From Spirochaetales bacterium (GTDB lineage: Bacteria > Spirochaetota > Leptospiria > Leptospirales > Leptonemataceae), in NCBI GenBank assembly GCA_024233935.1, contig JACKOY010000012.1, positions 1 through 55,000 of the forward strand: 55,000 bases of DNA. The letters are read 5' to 3'. The notes under the pieces are model-generated. The model was not told the origin of the DNA. It searched no databases and saw only the letters and a program-made list of their open reading frames with translations. This document shows positions 1 through 10,624 of this stretch, piece by piece (positions within the stretch are counted from its first letter, which is position 1; each line of letters begins with the position of its first letter). The translations under genes were made by a program, and so were the position numbers.

Positions 1-204
1 GGTGTAGGAACTCCATCGGTGTAGGAACTCCACCGGTGTCGGAACTCCACCGGTGTCGGAACTTCATCGGCGTAGGAACTCCATCGGTGTAGGAACTCCA
101 TCGGTGTAGGAACTCCACCGGTGTAGGAACTCCACCGGTGGAGGAACTCCACCGGTGTAGGAACTCCATCGGTGTCGGAACTCGGTCGTTGTCGGAACTC
201 CGTC
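1..204. repeat. 17-nt tandem repeat array, 12 copies in view
   Basis: Twelve head-to-tail units of exactly 17 nt, consensus GGTGTAGGAACTCCAYC, start at base 1 and end at 204. Most units differ only at unit position 6 (A or C) and position 16 (T or C). The last two units, next to bioD, are the most diverged (171-187 and 188-204). The array runs off the left edge, so its full length is unknown. Its final two bases are the first two bases of the bioD stop triplet as read on the plus strand. Since 17 is not a multiple of three, a translated array would have a 51-nt, 17-residue period. Confidence 0.97.
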
Positions 205-856
205 AGGCGCGCGTGAGGTCAGGTTTTAGGAGGCCGGCCGGGTCGGGGTCGGGCGGCGACCAGGGTTTTGTTCGGGCGGGGTCCGGCAGATCAAAAGAAG
301 CGAGCACCGGAACACCGGAAAATTCCGACACGGTGCGCGAATTGTCCGGCAGAGACGGACCCAGAAAGGCAATGCCACGCACGATCAGATTGTGCCGCCT
401 GAGAGTCTCCAGCGTAAGCAGGCTATGGTTGATGGTCCCGAGGCCGCTTCGCGCGACGACCGCGATCGGGAGTCCCGACTCCTTTAAGAAATCAAGCCAG
501 GTATAGTTTCGGGTCAGGGGAACCAGAAGGCCGCCGGCTCCTTCCACAATCAGCGGACCGCGTTCCCGCAGTCGGGCCAGTTGCGTGAGTATTTGTTTCG
601 GTTCAATGCGCGAATCATCCAGTTCGGCCGCACGATGGGGACTCAGGGGTTGAGAAAAATGGAGAGACGTGCTTTCAAATCGTTCGGGTTCAAGCCCGCT
701 GAGTTGCAGCACGTTGGCGCGGTCGTCATCGTCGGCGCCGGTTTGAACAGGTTTCCAGTAGCGCACGTCAGCGATCGAGCTGTAGCGCGCCATGAGGGCC
801 GCCGAATAAACGGTCTTGCCCACATCGGTATCGGTTCCGCAAACAAAGATCGACAC
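203..856 (-). CDS. bioD: Dethiobiotin synthetase BioD
   Basis: 217 residues. BioD is the ATP-dependent cytoplasmic enzyme that carboxylates 7,8-diaminononanoate and closes the ureido ring to dethiobiotin, the step before BioB. The P-loop GTDTDVGKT is at residues 7-15, KPVQTG at 35-40, and the EGAGGLLVPL segment near residue 108; all are family hallmarks. A GTG start at 856 is chosen because AAAAAGGA lies just upstream and because longer in-frame extensions would run into the preceding gene and add non-homologous sequence. It is the last gene of a leftward group after the thioredoxin-like gene (34-nt gap). Its TGA stop touches the 17-nt repeat array. bioA and bioB are elsewhere in the window (41773 and 46820). 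Confidence 0.93.
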   Translation of the reverse strand: MSIFVCGTDTDVGKTVYSAALMARYSSIADVRYWKPVQTGADDDDRANVLQLSGLEPERFESTSLHFSQPLSPHRAAELDDSRIEPKQILTQLARLRERGPLIVEGAGGLLVPLTRNYTWLDFLKESGLPIAVVARSGLGTINHSLLTLETLRRHNLIVRGIAFLGPSLPDNSRTVSEFSGVPVLASFDLPDPARTKPWSPPDPDPAGLLKPDLTRA

Positions 857-890
857 GGTTCCTTTTTGCAGGCGCCGCCGACAGAGCAAC

Positions 891-1592
891 TCAAAGCGCA
901 GGTTCGATGGCGGCCGCCTGCTGAAGCAGATCGCGCAGGGATTCGATGGGCACGTGTTCTCCGTGCAGCCGCAGCTCCGTAAGCAAGCTTCCGGCGCGGT
1001 CCCGCACAACGACGGCTGGAATGGCCGTCACCCGGAAGCGGTGCTCAAGATAGGCGCCCCAGCGATGCGTATCGGTCGCGTCGATCCTCACTTTGAGGTA
1101 CGGCTCAAGGTCGGCTGCGATTTCAGGGTTTCCCAGAACATAACGCTCAAAGTCTTCGCAGGACGCGCACCAGTCGGCATGAAAGTAAAACAGAATCGGT
1201 CGATGGCTTTGGTCCGCCATTGCGAATGCCGCCTGTTCGCGTTCCGGCAAAAAGTCCGGGCTTCCCGGCACCGCATCCCAGCTGACCGGTTGCGGGCGTG
1301 CAATGCCCATAGAAGTGGCTGCGAAGAACAGCAGACCCAGGGCCGTCCCGCGGCCAATGCCCGCAATGGTCCGCCGGGGCCTCCGATAGCGTCGGGCGAT
1401 CGAAACGATGAGCCAGAGTGTTCCGCCCGCAATCAGACTGCCAAAGGCCAGGGCGCTCTCCCATCGGTAGATGCGATAGAACACCGGTCCGGTTTCCAGC
1501 CAGGCCTGAGTCACAATCAAGAGCGCCAGCGAGCTCAGCGCCGCAAGACCGGCCGCGATCCAGAATTGACGTCCTCGTGGTTCGAAGTCCAT
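891..1592 (-). CDS. Membrane-anchored thioredoxin-like protein
   Basis: 233 residues. Three hydrophobic segments (about 11-30, 47-65 and 82-97) precede a thioredoxin fold whose redox motif WCASC is at 141-145, followed by the cis-proline segment AIPAVVV. This resembles the periplasmic C-terminal domain of DsbD and the Thioredoxin_7 family, which pass electrons to periplasmic disulfides; the actual substrate is unknown. ATG at 1592 is preferred because it begins just before the first membrane segment and lies 31 nt after the stop of the upstream gene. A longer reading to 1772 would overlap that gene. It sits between a degenerate peptidase-like gene and bioD, probably in one transcript. Confidence 0.8.
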   Translation of the reverse strand: MDFEPRGRQFWIAAGLAALSSLALLIVTQAWLETGPVFYRIYRWESALAFGSLIAGGTLWLIVSIARRYRRPRRTIAGIGRGTALGLLFFAATSMGIARPQPVSWDAVPGSPDFLPEREQAAFAMADQSHRPILFYFHADWCASCEDFERYVLGNPEIAADLEPYLKVRIDATDTHRWGAYLEHRFRVTAIPAVVVRDRAGSLLTELRLHGEHVPIESLRDLLQQAAAIEPAL

Positions 1593-1623
1593 ACGCACGT
1601 ACGACGTTGCCCGGTGAGTCCGG

Positions 1624-2562
1624 TTACGGCCCGCCTTCTGCGGGGGCGGCGTTTTCCTGGGGTGTCGGTCGCAGGGTTGGATACAGTTCGTCCCGCAGGG
1701 CCATCTCGAACTGGTACAGTCGCATGCCGGTGGCGCGCTCAAAAGCGAACTGAAAATCGTCCGGGGCCTCACTGACCCGGAGCACAGTCACGCCAATCGT
1801 TGGTTGTGTCTTCTGCGCCAGAAAAAGATATGCCAGCACAGCCTGGGCGTAGACCGGACCAGGATTGTTCACCAGTTGTTCGGTCCAGTCCTTCCAGCGC
1901 TCCAGCATCGCCAGATCGATAGCGTTTTCGGAATTAAAACTACGGGCATAGTGGGCCTGCATGCGCCGTTCAATTCCCGTGCGGTTCTGTCCCAACTCGG
2001 TGGCCGCCACATACCAGGAGAGGTAACCCGCCATGCCGGTGTAGAACCAACCGACGCCCTGCTCGCGTTCCTGGTAACCGACCCGCCGAATCAAACGCAT
2101 GGATTCTTCTTGTAGGACCAGGCGGAGCGTCTCCAGCGGCGGCACACCTTCGTGGACCATCAGATACAGGTTGTCTTCGTGCACACGCACCATCGCGATC
2201 TGTTCGGGTTCGAGTTTTTCGCCGGTTTGCTCTGCAAGCAGTAGCTGCATTTCCGGCGCACTGCTCACCATCCAGACTGTCAGGCCCCGTTCGGCCGGCG
2301 GGTTTCCGAAGAGGGCTCGTAAACGGACCAGCGCCCCGGCAAGCGGCTCCTGTATGTGGGAGAACTGCGCACCGGTGGACTCGGAAACACGCACGGCCAG
2401 GGCGGGCTGGTTCACCTCCGTAAAGCGCAGAACCCGCTCCTCATCCGGCAGAGTGATGGTGATGGTCGGCCCTTGCCCGGCAGCGCTATCGGCGCCCCAC
2501 AGGACCAGCCCCAGGCAGAGTGTGCTCATGATTCGGGCAGACATACGCATCATACTATGCAT
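1624..2562 (-). CDS. Exported peptidase-MA-like protein lacking HExxH
   Basis: About 312 residues with an N-terminal signal peptide ending near AAGQG. The central part has the layout of peptidase-MA-like gluzincins (a helix that should carry HExxH, then a W..EG.A.Y segment), but here the helix reads LQEESMR and the second segment reads GWFYTGMAGY, so both zinc motifs are gone. I infer a non-catalytic relative; the family assignment is tentative. Several ATGs lie in a row (2562, 2553, 2550, 2544) and no strong ribosome site separates them; the outermost is given. It is divergent from the M23 peptidase gene with about 90 nt between starts, and heads the leftward group ending in bioD. Confidence 0.6.
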   Translation of the reverse strand: MHSMMRMSARIMSTLCLGLVLWGADSAAGQGPTITITLPDEERVLRFTEVNQPALAVRVSESTGAQFSHIQEPLAGALVRLRALFGNPPAERGLTVWMVSSAPEMQLLLAEQTGEKLEPEQIAMVRVHEDNLYLMVHEGVPPLETLRLVLQEESMRLIRRVGYQEREQGVGWFYTGMAGYLSWYVAATELGQNRTGIERRMQAHYARSFNSENAIDLAMLERWKDWTEQLVNNPGPVYAQAVLAYLFLAQKTQPTIGVTVLRVSEAPDDFQFAFERATGMRLYQFEMALRDELYPTLRPTPQENAAPAEGGP

Positions 2563-2652
2563 TATCGGTCGGCGGGGCGACTTCGTTGTTCCCGGGGTCG
2601 GCCGGACCGGAAAGAACTTGCGGGCGCGGCGGGCCCGAACTACAACCGTGCT

Positions 2653-3666
2653 GTGAATCTTTTTTGCCGACGCAGGCTGCTGATTCTCTTGCCGGGGCTG
2701 CTCTTTCTCGCCTGGAGCCGCATCGGGGCCGAACCCCGGTCCTGGCTTGCGCGCGGCACGGCCCGGGTGGCGGTGCCGGCCGGTTACGTGCCCGGTCAGG
2801 CCCGGGAAGTCACGTTTGCAACCGAAGAATACAACCTGAAGCTCTACTCCAGCCGCTTTGCTCAGGGTGAGTTGGTCTATGTGGAGCTGACAGCCGTCGG
2901 AGACTCTTCTATAGAAGAAAGCCAGTTGTTTCTGGATGCGCTTCCAGTCCCCCTCGAACCCAGTTCGTTTGGAATGCGCGGCTTGTTTGCTCTGGCGCCC
3001 ACTCTGCCGGCCGGGACCCACAACATGATTCTCGTGCGGGGCGATAGCCGCCAGACCCACGAATTGAGCGTGCAGGCCACGGATTTCCCGGTCTATCGTT
3101 CGCAACTGGACCTGGGCAGTTTTTCCGATCAGACCCGGACCTACACACCCGAACAGCTGGCTTTCATTCGGACCTGCTCGGCGCATAAGGCGGCCGCGTT
3201 CGGGCGGCGCACTGCGCTGGCGCTGGTGGGGCGTTTCTCGCATCCCCGCGACGAACATCGCGTGACGTCGCCGTTCTATTCGACTCGTTTTGTGGAGCGC
3301 TACCGCGTGCGTAACGGCGTTCGCCAGGCGCTGGAGCCGACCCGCAATGTTCATCAGGGCCTGGACCTGCGTGGACTGACCGGGGCGCCGATTTTTGCTC
3401 TGGCCGACGGTACAATTGCTCTGGCCGAGAACATGTTCTTCGAAGGAAACCTGACCGTCATTGATCACGGGCAGGGAATCTTCTCGGTTTACATGCATCA
3501 AAGCGAACTTCTGGTCCAGCCTGGAGAGCATGTAGAAGCCGGCCAGTTGATTGGACGCACCGGCGCCACGGGCATGGTGACCGGCCCGCACCTGCACATT
3601 TCAGTCTACGTGCGTGGCATCTCGGCGGACCCGCTCTCCATGCTTGTCCTGCCCGTCCGGGATTGA
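2653..3666 (+). CDS. M23 (LytM-type) metallopeptidase
   Basis: 337 residues. M23 enzymes are zinc endopeptidases that cut peptidoglycan cross-bridges in the periplasm. The zinc ligands are visible: H234 and D238 in NVHQGLDLRG, and the HLH pair at 313-315 in GPHLHISVY. The gap between them matches the beta-lytic fold. The first about 30 residues form a signal peptide (RRRLLILLPGLLFLAW). The N-terminal 200 residues look like an immunoglobulin-like or CBM-like exported domain common in spirochaetal M23 proteins. GTG at 2653 is chosen because it sits directly before the signal peptide; upstream in-frame sequence back to 2356 is antisense to the divergent gene and looks non-coding. Confidence 0.9.
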   Translation: MNLFCRRRLLILLPGLLFLAWSRIGAEPRSWLARGTARVAVPAGYVPGQAREVTFATEEYNLKLYSSRFAQGELVYVELTAVGDSSIEESQLFLDALPVPLEPSSFGMRGLFALAPTLPAGTHNMILVRGDSRQTHELSVQATDFPVYRSQLDLGSFSDQTRTYTPEQLAFIRTCSAHKAAAFGRRTALALVGRFSHPRDEHRVTSPFYSTRFVERYRVRNGVRQALEPTRNVHQGLDLRGLTGAPIFALADGTIALAENMFFEGNLTVIDHGQGIFSVYMHQSELLVQPGEHVEAGQLIGRTGATGMVTGPHLHISVYVRGISADPLSMLVLPVRD

Positions 3667-3821
3667 ACGCGGCGCCGGACCGCTCGCGTCGCGTTACGCG
3701 GGCGGTTTTGCGAACCAGTGCGAGACGCCATCGTCCTTTCTTGTGTCCCGATTGAGGCCCGAAACCGTCGGATTGTTTTTGAACCGGGTCGGGTGCGCCA
3801 TCGTTTCGTTTCGATCGCACG

Positions 3822-4964
3822 TCACCGATTGGGTTCGGTGCGCCTGTTCGTTTGATCGGCAGTCGGAAATTCCAGGCCCGCCAGGATGCGCGCCAGGCGT
3901 GGGTGCATGCGGAAGCCCGAGACCTCGGGTTCGTAAAGAACGATCGCGAACGTGCCACCGCTGATCTGCTGCGTTAGCAAAAGACGCATACGCGCGTCTT
4001 CCTCAAAGACCAGGTCCCGAAATCGCCATCCAAAGCCCGAGAGCGGTACGGCCGCCGGAGGACTTTCCAATTGAATGGCGCCTTCCGGTGCAAGCGATGT
4101 CAACTCTCCGGCGTCCATGCGCTGACGCAGGCTCTGTTCAACGCTCTTGCGCCCCACTTCGGCGGCCGCGATGCGACCGGGTATACGAAACAGGAAGAAG
4201 GCCGGCGAAGCAAACGGATCGGTGGGGCTGGAACTTACGTAGCAAATCGGAAAACCGGGCGGGATCAGATCGGCAGACATGCTTACGACCCGCGCGTCAA
4301 AGAAGTGCATGTCGGTCGGGAGCGGTAGTCGAATCAGGTCTTCGTTGCCGCGCCGCAACACCCGGTACGGCTCTCCATGGATCACCCGGGTTTCCCAGGC
4401 GTTCTCCGGCAGTTGTTCGCGGGCTTCGCGACGCGCCTGGTACTGCAGCGCAAGACCGATCAAGTAGCTGCCGCCGCGAATCGTACGGTACGAACTGACT
4501 GCAAGAAAGAACAGGACCAGGCCCACAAAGCCTGCGTAAAATACGCCTGGTCGCCGAAGGACCAGAGCTTCGAGCAGCAACCAGGCCAGTACCAAAAGCG
4601 GAAGCATCGACATGGGCCAGGCCAGTTGCGCGAAATCGAACACAAAAAAGAAAAGAGCGATTCCGGTCGCCACCGCCAGCTCCGCCCGGAGTTGCAGCGC
4701 CGGCCGTGCGAGACGGCGGCGTACAATGCGAGTGCCCAGCCAGAGCAAAAGTGCGTTGATTGCGATTACGACTCCGGTTAGAGGCAAAAGCCAGAACCAG
4801 GGCAGGTACGAGGCCCGGTAGATATAAAAAGCAGCCGCGAGCAAAAGCAAGGGCAACCACGGCGCGCGGATGAGGACCTGGCGTATCCATGGAAATGTTG
4901 CTCGCAGGATTCCCGCTGGAGTCCGAGAATAGCTGTAGCGATCGTTCTGGGTGCTCTGTCTCAT
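3822..4964 (-). CDS. Multi-pass membrane protein, function unknown
   Basis: 380 residues. Five or six hydrophobic helices occupy the N-terminal half (about 30-175), followed by a soluble domain of about 200 residues that is not recognised. The soluble part has no obvious catalytic motif. ATG at 4964 is taken because the longer reading to 5078 overlaps the start of the divergent STAS gene. The STAS gene starts 70 bp away on the other strand, so the two probably share a promoter region. Convergent with the M23 gene across 154 nt in which I see no gene. Confidence 0.7.
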   Translation of the reverse strand: MRQSTQNDRYSYSRTPAGILRATFPWIRQVLIRAPWLPLLLLAAAFYIYRASYLPWFWLLPLTGVVIAINALLLWLGTRIVRRRLARPALQLRAELAVATGIALFFFVFDFAQLAWPMSMLPLLVLAWLLLEALVLRRPGVFYAGFVGLVLFFLAVSSYRTIRGGSYLIGLALQYQARREAREQLPENAWETRVIHGEPYRVLRRGNEDLIRLPLPTDMHFFDARVVSMSADLIPPGFPICYVSSSPTDPFASPAFFLFRIPGRIAAAEVGRKSVEQSLRQRMDAGELTSLAPEGAIQLESPPAAVPLSGFGWRFRDLVFEEDARMRLLLTQQISGGTFAIVLYEPEVSGFRMHPRLARILAGLEFPTADQTNRRTEPNR

Positions 4965-5034
4965 GGTGAGGCCAAAGGGCGACGCGGCCGTTGGGCCCGA
5001 AAGGTCAGCCCGATGGGAGGCTATCCTGACCTCA

Positions 5035-5370
5035 ATGACAGAAATAAACCTGGCCGAAGGCGAAAAAGCCATTTTCATCCGCGTTCTGCAGGATCGTCTG
5101 GACGGCGCCAGTGTGCTTTTGGCCGAGGTTCGAGCCGGCGACTACATGAAAAGCACCATTGAACTGGTGGAGATTGACCTTGAATCGGTGGAATACATCA
5201 ACTCGTTGGGCATCACGGAACTGGTGACCCTGAAGCGCCTTTTTAGTGAAGCCAGCCTGCATCCGGTTCAAATGCGGCTGCTGAACGTGGACCGAAGGGT
5301 CAATGCAATCCTTGAACTACTCGAAATACACAAAATGGCCGACGTTCGGCTTCGCGACTCCGACCGCTAG
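5035..5370 (+). CDS. STAS-domain protein (anti-anti-sigma type)
   Basis: 111 residues, the length of a single STAS domain. The phospho-acceptor region is intact: IDLESVEYINSLGI, with Ser57 where SpoIIAA-type antagonists are phosphorylated by an RsbW-like kinase. In those systems the unphosphorylated STAS protein binds the anti-sigma factor or kinase and frees a partner. ATG at 5035 follows GGGAGG at a slightly long distance. Candidate partners with RsbW-type ATPase domains exist in this window (14268-14924 and 23219-24550), but nothing in the sequence links them directly. The HExxH lipoprotein gene follows after 10 nt. Confidence 0.85.
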   Translation: MTEINLAEGEKAIFIRVLQDRLDGASVLLAEVRAGDYMKSTIELVEIDLESVEYINSLGITELVTLKRLFSEASLHPVQMRLLNVDRRVNAILELLEIHKMADVRLRDSDR

Positions 5371-5380
5371 CCGGCGGCGG

Positions 5381-6208
5381 GTGGTACGCAAGGCCACCCG
5401 ACCGCTCGTTTTCCTTTTTACCCTGCTTGCGCTCCTGGTTTTTTCTGGATGCCGGAGCTCCAATCGCATTCCCTGGCCCGCGGCAACCGAACGAACCTAC
5501 CGTGGATTTCGGGTCGTGGAGGAGCCGGGTCTCAGCCCGCAAACCGTGCAGGATACTCTCGATCGGGCGGCCGACTGGCGGACCGAAATTGAAGCCGCCT
5601 TCTTTCCGGCTGCAGCCGGCCACACGATTGGACTGGTCATCTACGCCACAGCGCAATCGTACCGCAGCAACGCGCACTTCCATCTCGATACCCTGGCCCA
5701 CTACGAGCGCGCCGAGAATCGTATACACATCACGCTCAAGGCGCCCTCCGGAACCTGGCGGCACGAGCTGGCTCACGCACTTCTGGAGCAGGTTCGCGCC
5801 AACTCGCCCTACTGGCTGCATGAGGGGCTGGCCTTCCTGGTCATGGAGTCGGACCTGCGCGGTTCCCTGGCCTGTTCGTCCCGGCCCGTCGTGCGCCTGC
5901 CGGCAATGCTCTATCCGGGTTTGAGCGCACTGCGCGCGCGCGAACAGTTGAACACGACCGCAATTTTCGACGCCGACCAGCAGACGATCTATGGCAGCGA
6001 AGCTCTGCTGGTAAGCGCCTACTTCACCCTGTTTCTCTGGAAGCGCCAGTTGTTAGGGGACACCCTGCGACGCTACCAGCAGGAGCCGGGTTCGAGCTTT
6101 GATATGCTCATGGTTGGCTCAAATCTGACGGCGCGGGCGGCGCTCATCGCGGACTTCGAGGCCTGGGTTCGGGCCACCGATCCGGCCGCCGCGGTGCCCG
6201 GCTGTTGA
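5381..6208 (+). CDS. HExxH lipoprotein, peptidase-MA-like
   Basis: 275 residues. A lipoprotein signal ends at Cys24 (LLVFSGC). HELAH is at 128-132 and a third ligand Glu148 lies in WLHEGLA, the gluzincin arrangement of peptidase-MA-like enzymes, so an active zinc peptidase on the cell envelope is likely. The substrate is unknown. GTG at 5381 is chosen because the signal peptide begins there and it avoids overlap with the STAS gene; ATG at 5303 would overlap it by 68 nt. The stop codon abuts the stop of the convergent FecR-domain gene with no base between. Compare the catalytically empty relative at 1624-2562. Confidence 0.8.
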   Translation: MVRKATRPLVFLFTLLALLVFSGCRSSNRIPWPAATERTYRGFRVVEEPGLSPQTVQDTLDRAADWRTEIEAAFFPAAAGHTIGLVIYATAQSYRSNAHFHLDTLAHYERAENRIHITLKAPSGTWRHELAHALLEQVRANSPYWLHEGLAFLVMESDLRGSLACSSRPVVRLPAMLYPGLSALRAREQLNTTAIFDADQQTIYGSEALLVSAYFTLFLWKRQLLGDTLRRYQQEPGSSFDMLMVGSNLTARAALIADFEAWVRATDPAAAVPGC

Positions 6209-6898
6209 TCAGGGTTGATCCCGACGAAACTGATCCATGAGTTCTTGATTGCGCCTCAGTTGTTCGGTGTAATGCTCAAAGTTTGCCCGACGCAATTCAC
6301 GGAACTGCGCGATGATTTCAAACTTCTGCTGTTCGAACGCCTCAAGAATGGATTGATGCAGACCCTCGGCATCGGAGACTATTTTGTTACCGGCTTCAAC
6401 CTCGGCCGTGTCCCCGGCCTCGTTTTCAACCGCTACGCTCCCTTCGTTGACCAGTACGGCCGCGCTATCCTCGTCGGCCTCCACAATGAATTCCGTGCCC
6501 CGTACGGCCGCGACCGCGGTCGGTGTATGCACGGTCACATCCTGTCCGGTGCCGGGATCTACCTGAGCGGCCACACTTCCCTGGCTCACATTCAGCCTCG
6601 TGATCTGGCCGTTGCCCGCGGTGGCCCGTTGCAGCTCCTCCATGGTTACCTGGCTTCGCTCGCCGACGCTGCAGACCAGGTGCGGCGAAAGCTGCAGCAC
6701 AACCGTGCCCCCGGCGCCGGTCTCCACGCGGTCGCCGGCGTATAAAAGGGTATCCCGCACCAGCGGCTTGCGCTCGCCATTGTGAGTGAAGTGAGCCGGG
6801 CCACGCACGTCCAGCGCCAGCCCCATCAGCGGCGACTGCTGCGCATAGGCCGGCACACAAAGTACAGAAAACACCAGTATTAATAGAGAGTATCGCAT
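6209..6898 (-). CDS. Exported FecR-domain protein
   Basis: 229 residues. A signal peptide (SLLILVFSVLCVPAYA) is followed by a FecR-type beta domain (about 25-165) with the typical GDRVETGAGGTVVL and TPTAVAAVRGTEF segments. The C-terminal 60 residues are a charged, probably coiled helix rich in Glu, Gln and Arg. Spirochaetes have many such exported FecR-like proteins that are not linked to sigma factors; no ECF sigma or TonB receptor gene is nearby, so iron signalling should not be assumed. ATG at 6898 immediately precedes the signal peptide. Stop-to-stop junction with the preceding convergent gene. Confidence 0.8.
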   Translation of the reverse strand: MRYSLLILVFSVLCVPAYAQQSPLMGLALDVRGPAHFTHNGERKPLVRDTLLYAGDRVETGAGGTVVLQLSPHLVCSVGERSQVTMEELQRATAGNGQITRLNVSQGSVAAQVDPGTGQDVTVHTPTAVAAVRGTEFIVEADEDSAAVLVNEGSVAVENEAGDTAEVEAGNKIVSDAEGLHQSILEAFEQQKFEIIAQFRELRRANFEHYTEQLRRNQELMDQFRRDQP

Positions 6899-7102
6899 GT
6901 AGAAGTAGACTGCCTTGTTCGGGTCAATGTTCACGCAGATTCCCGAACCGCTCAATGGTGGCTGCCTCGCGCCAGAGGTCCAGCATTTTGGGAACCGGTC
7001 GGGCGCTACCAATACTTGCTTTACAGAAGCACGGGTGCGGGGTCGAGGTTGACCAGTCCCCCGAAAAGCGGAGTCTATTCGGGCAATCAGGAGCGGGAAC
7101 AG

Positions 7103-9082
<1,980 letters not shown>

Positions 9083-9083
9083 C

Positions 9084-9097
9084 GCGCCTATTTTCGG
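9084..9097 (+). repeat. 14-bp direct repeat, left copy
   Basis: GCGCCTATTTTCGG, identical to 10611-10624. It fills the gap between the acs stop codon and the stop codon of the SH3 gene. Confidence 0.8.
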
Positions 9098-10576
9098 CTA
9101 ATAAATGTAAGATGAATGTTCGGTCTGCGCATTGACTGGCTCTGCGTTGGCCCACATCCGTGCGTCGTCCTCATTGAGGTCTGCGGTTGAGCCCAGAGTC
9201 TCAAGCTCTAGTGCTCCGCCGTCGAAATGAAAACGAACGAAGCGTTCGGCCACAAACTGGTCGGACAGCGTTTCTCCACCCCCGGGGCTTTCCTCCGGCG
9301 GGCACGTTGGATAGCGCAGGCGGAGCCATATCTGCGAACCGGAACGTCGTGTTTCCTGGCCGTAAACGATACCATGTATGGGGCCGCTCAAACAAACACC
9401 GCCGCCGGCAATATCCCGGTTTCTGTAGCTCAGGGCAATCACAGCGTCCGGGGTCAAAAAAAGGAGCGTGTGAGTGATATAGGGGCAGCAGCATGAGCAA
9501 TGGCTCTGTTTCAGAAAGACCGTTCCAGGAAGTGGCCTGTCAAACTCAACTTCTACAACTGTGTCCTCCGGCTGGAAGTGGTAGTAGCGCCCTTGCTGGT
9601 CTTGCTGGACAACGATTGAGCGGCGAGGGCGATCTGGAGTGCAGTCATCATCCGGTCGCGCGCTGAGAACATCATAGATTGTGTACCCGCCAATCCTCCG
9701 CTCGCTTTGCACTCGATCGGCGAAACCTGGCTGCCACGGAACTTCAGCCGGCTCGATAGTGGTTCCGGTCACATTCCTTGAACGAAACTGTTCGATGGAA
9801 TCCAGAGCGCTCTGCAGATTTTCGCGATTGGTTGTGATCACGACGAAGCCCGAGAATACCCAGCCGATTGTCTCGCCAAGGGCGACCTGCAGCCATGCAC
9901 CGGGTATGCCCTCGACTTCGAAGATGTCCCGCCTTCTCATGAGCGCGCTGCCGATTGTCCCCCTTGGCATGGCCTGCATAATGGGTGCTTCCAGAGAGGG
10001 TGCGCTGCGCAGGTTCAGTCCTGAGCGCGCTGTCACGCCAAAGAAATGCACAACCGGCAAATGCGTCAGCCGGGATGCTGGCACCCAACCGCTGAGCGCT
10101 CCGTTTCGCACTTCGATCCAGGTTTCCGGCGGCCATTCGGCATTGCGAGGGTCTGGAATGCTGCGCGCATTCAGACATGTAACCGAAGAACTGTGCGGTA
10201 GCAATGCTTGAGAAATACCGCCAGGCGAGGCCCGTAGTTCAACCCCTTCCAGAGCATTCACATAGCGATCTATTCGCAGCGCATCCTTGGCGCGCAGCAC
10301 ATCCCGCGCGAGGACGTAGCCGACCCTGTCATTGGCCTGGACGCGCAGGAGGTGATTGCGCTGCTCCACCACGAGGACGGGCGTATTGAACGTGAGAATG
10401 TGATCTTCTCCAAATGGATAGGAGTCGTTTGCCCTCAAACCGGCACCGTCCAGCTTTGCGATGCGGGCAGGGTACGGAAAGCGCTCTCCGGCGGGTGCAC
10501 ATGTCGTGGGAAGCGCAAACAGGAGAGGGGCAAGGAAGGCCAGCAGGGTGGCAAGCTGCGCGTCGCTTGCATTCAT
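9098..10576 (-). CDS. Exported protein with bacterial SH3 repeats
   Basis: 492 residues. A signal peptide (LATLLAFLAPLLFALPTT) is followed by about three SH3b-type modules (roughly 35-105, 110-190 and 195-265); the third carries a clear LNLRSAPSLEAPIM signature. The C-terminal half is unrecognised and includes a Cys-rich SHCSCCCPY stretch and a CPPEESPGGG loop. SH3b domains often bind cell wall. ATG at 10576 precedes the signal peptide. A second SH3-type exported protein is at 49528-50424. The gene is bracketed exactly by two 14-bp direct repeats (9084-9097 and 10611-10624), so it may be an insertion between acs and the Usp gene. Confidence 0.7.
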   Translation of the reverse strand: MNASDAQLATLLAFLAPLLFALPTTCAPAGERFPYPARIAKLDGAGLRANDSYPFGEDHILTFNTPVLVVEQRNHLLRVQANDRVGYVLARDVLRAKDALRIDRYVNALEGVELRASPGGISQALLPHSSSVTCLNARSIPDPRNAEWPPETWIEVRNGALSGWVPASRLTHLPVVHFFGVTARSGLNLRSAPSLEAPIMQAMPRGTIGSALMRRRDIFEVEGIPGAWLQVALGETIGWVFSGFVVITTNRENLQSALDSIEQFRSRNVTGTTIEPAEVPWQPGFADRVQSERRIGGYTIYDVLSARPDDDCTPDRPRRSIVVQQDQQGRYYHFQPEDTVVEVEFDRPLPGTVFLKQSHCSCCCPYITHTLLFLTPDAVIALSYRNRDIAGGGVCLSGPIHGIVYGQETRRSGSQIWLRLRYPTCPPEESPGGGETLSDQFVAERFVRFHFDGGALELETLGSTADLNEDDARMWANAEPVNAQTEHSSYIY

Positions 10577-10610
10577 AGCCCGGGGTATTGGACCAGGACC
10601 CTCCCGGCAA

Positions 10611-10624
10611 GCGCCTATTTTCGG
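10611..10624 (+). repeat. 14-bp direct repeat, right copy
   Basis: Same 14 bases and orientation as 9084-9097. This copy includes the stop codon and last codons of the Usp-like gene. The interval between the copies is 1513 bp and contains only the SH3 gene. Confidence 0.8.

Noticed and set aside
816..1775. 319-codon plus-strand frame opposite bioD and the thioredoxin-like gene
   Set aside because: The sequence is Arg/Gly/Ala-rich without domain features, typical of the antisense of high-GC genes.
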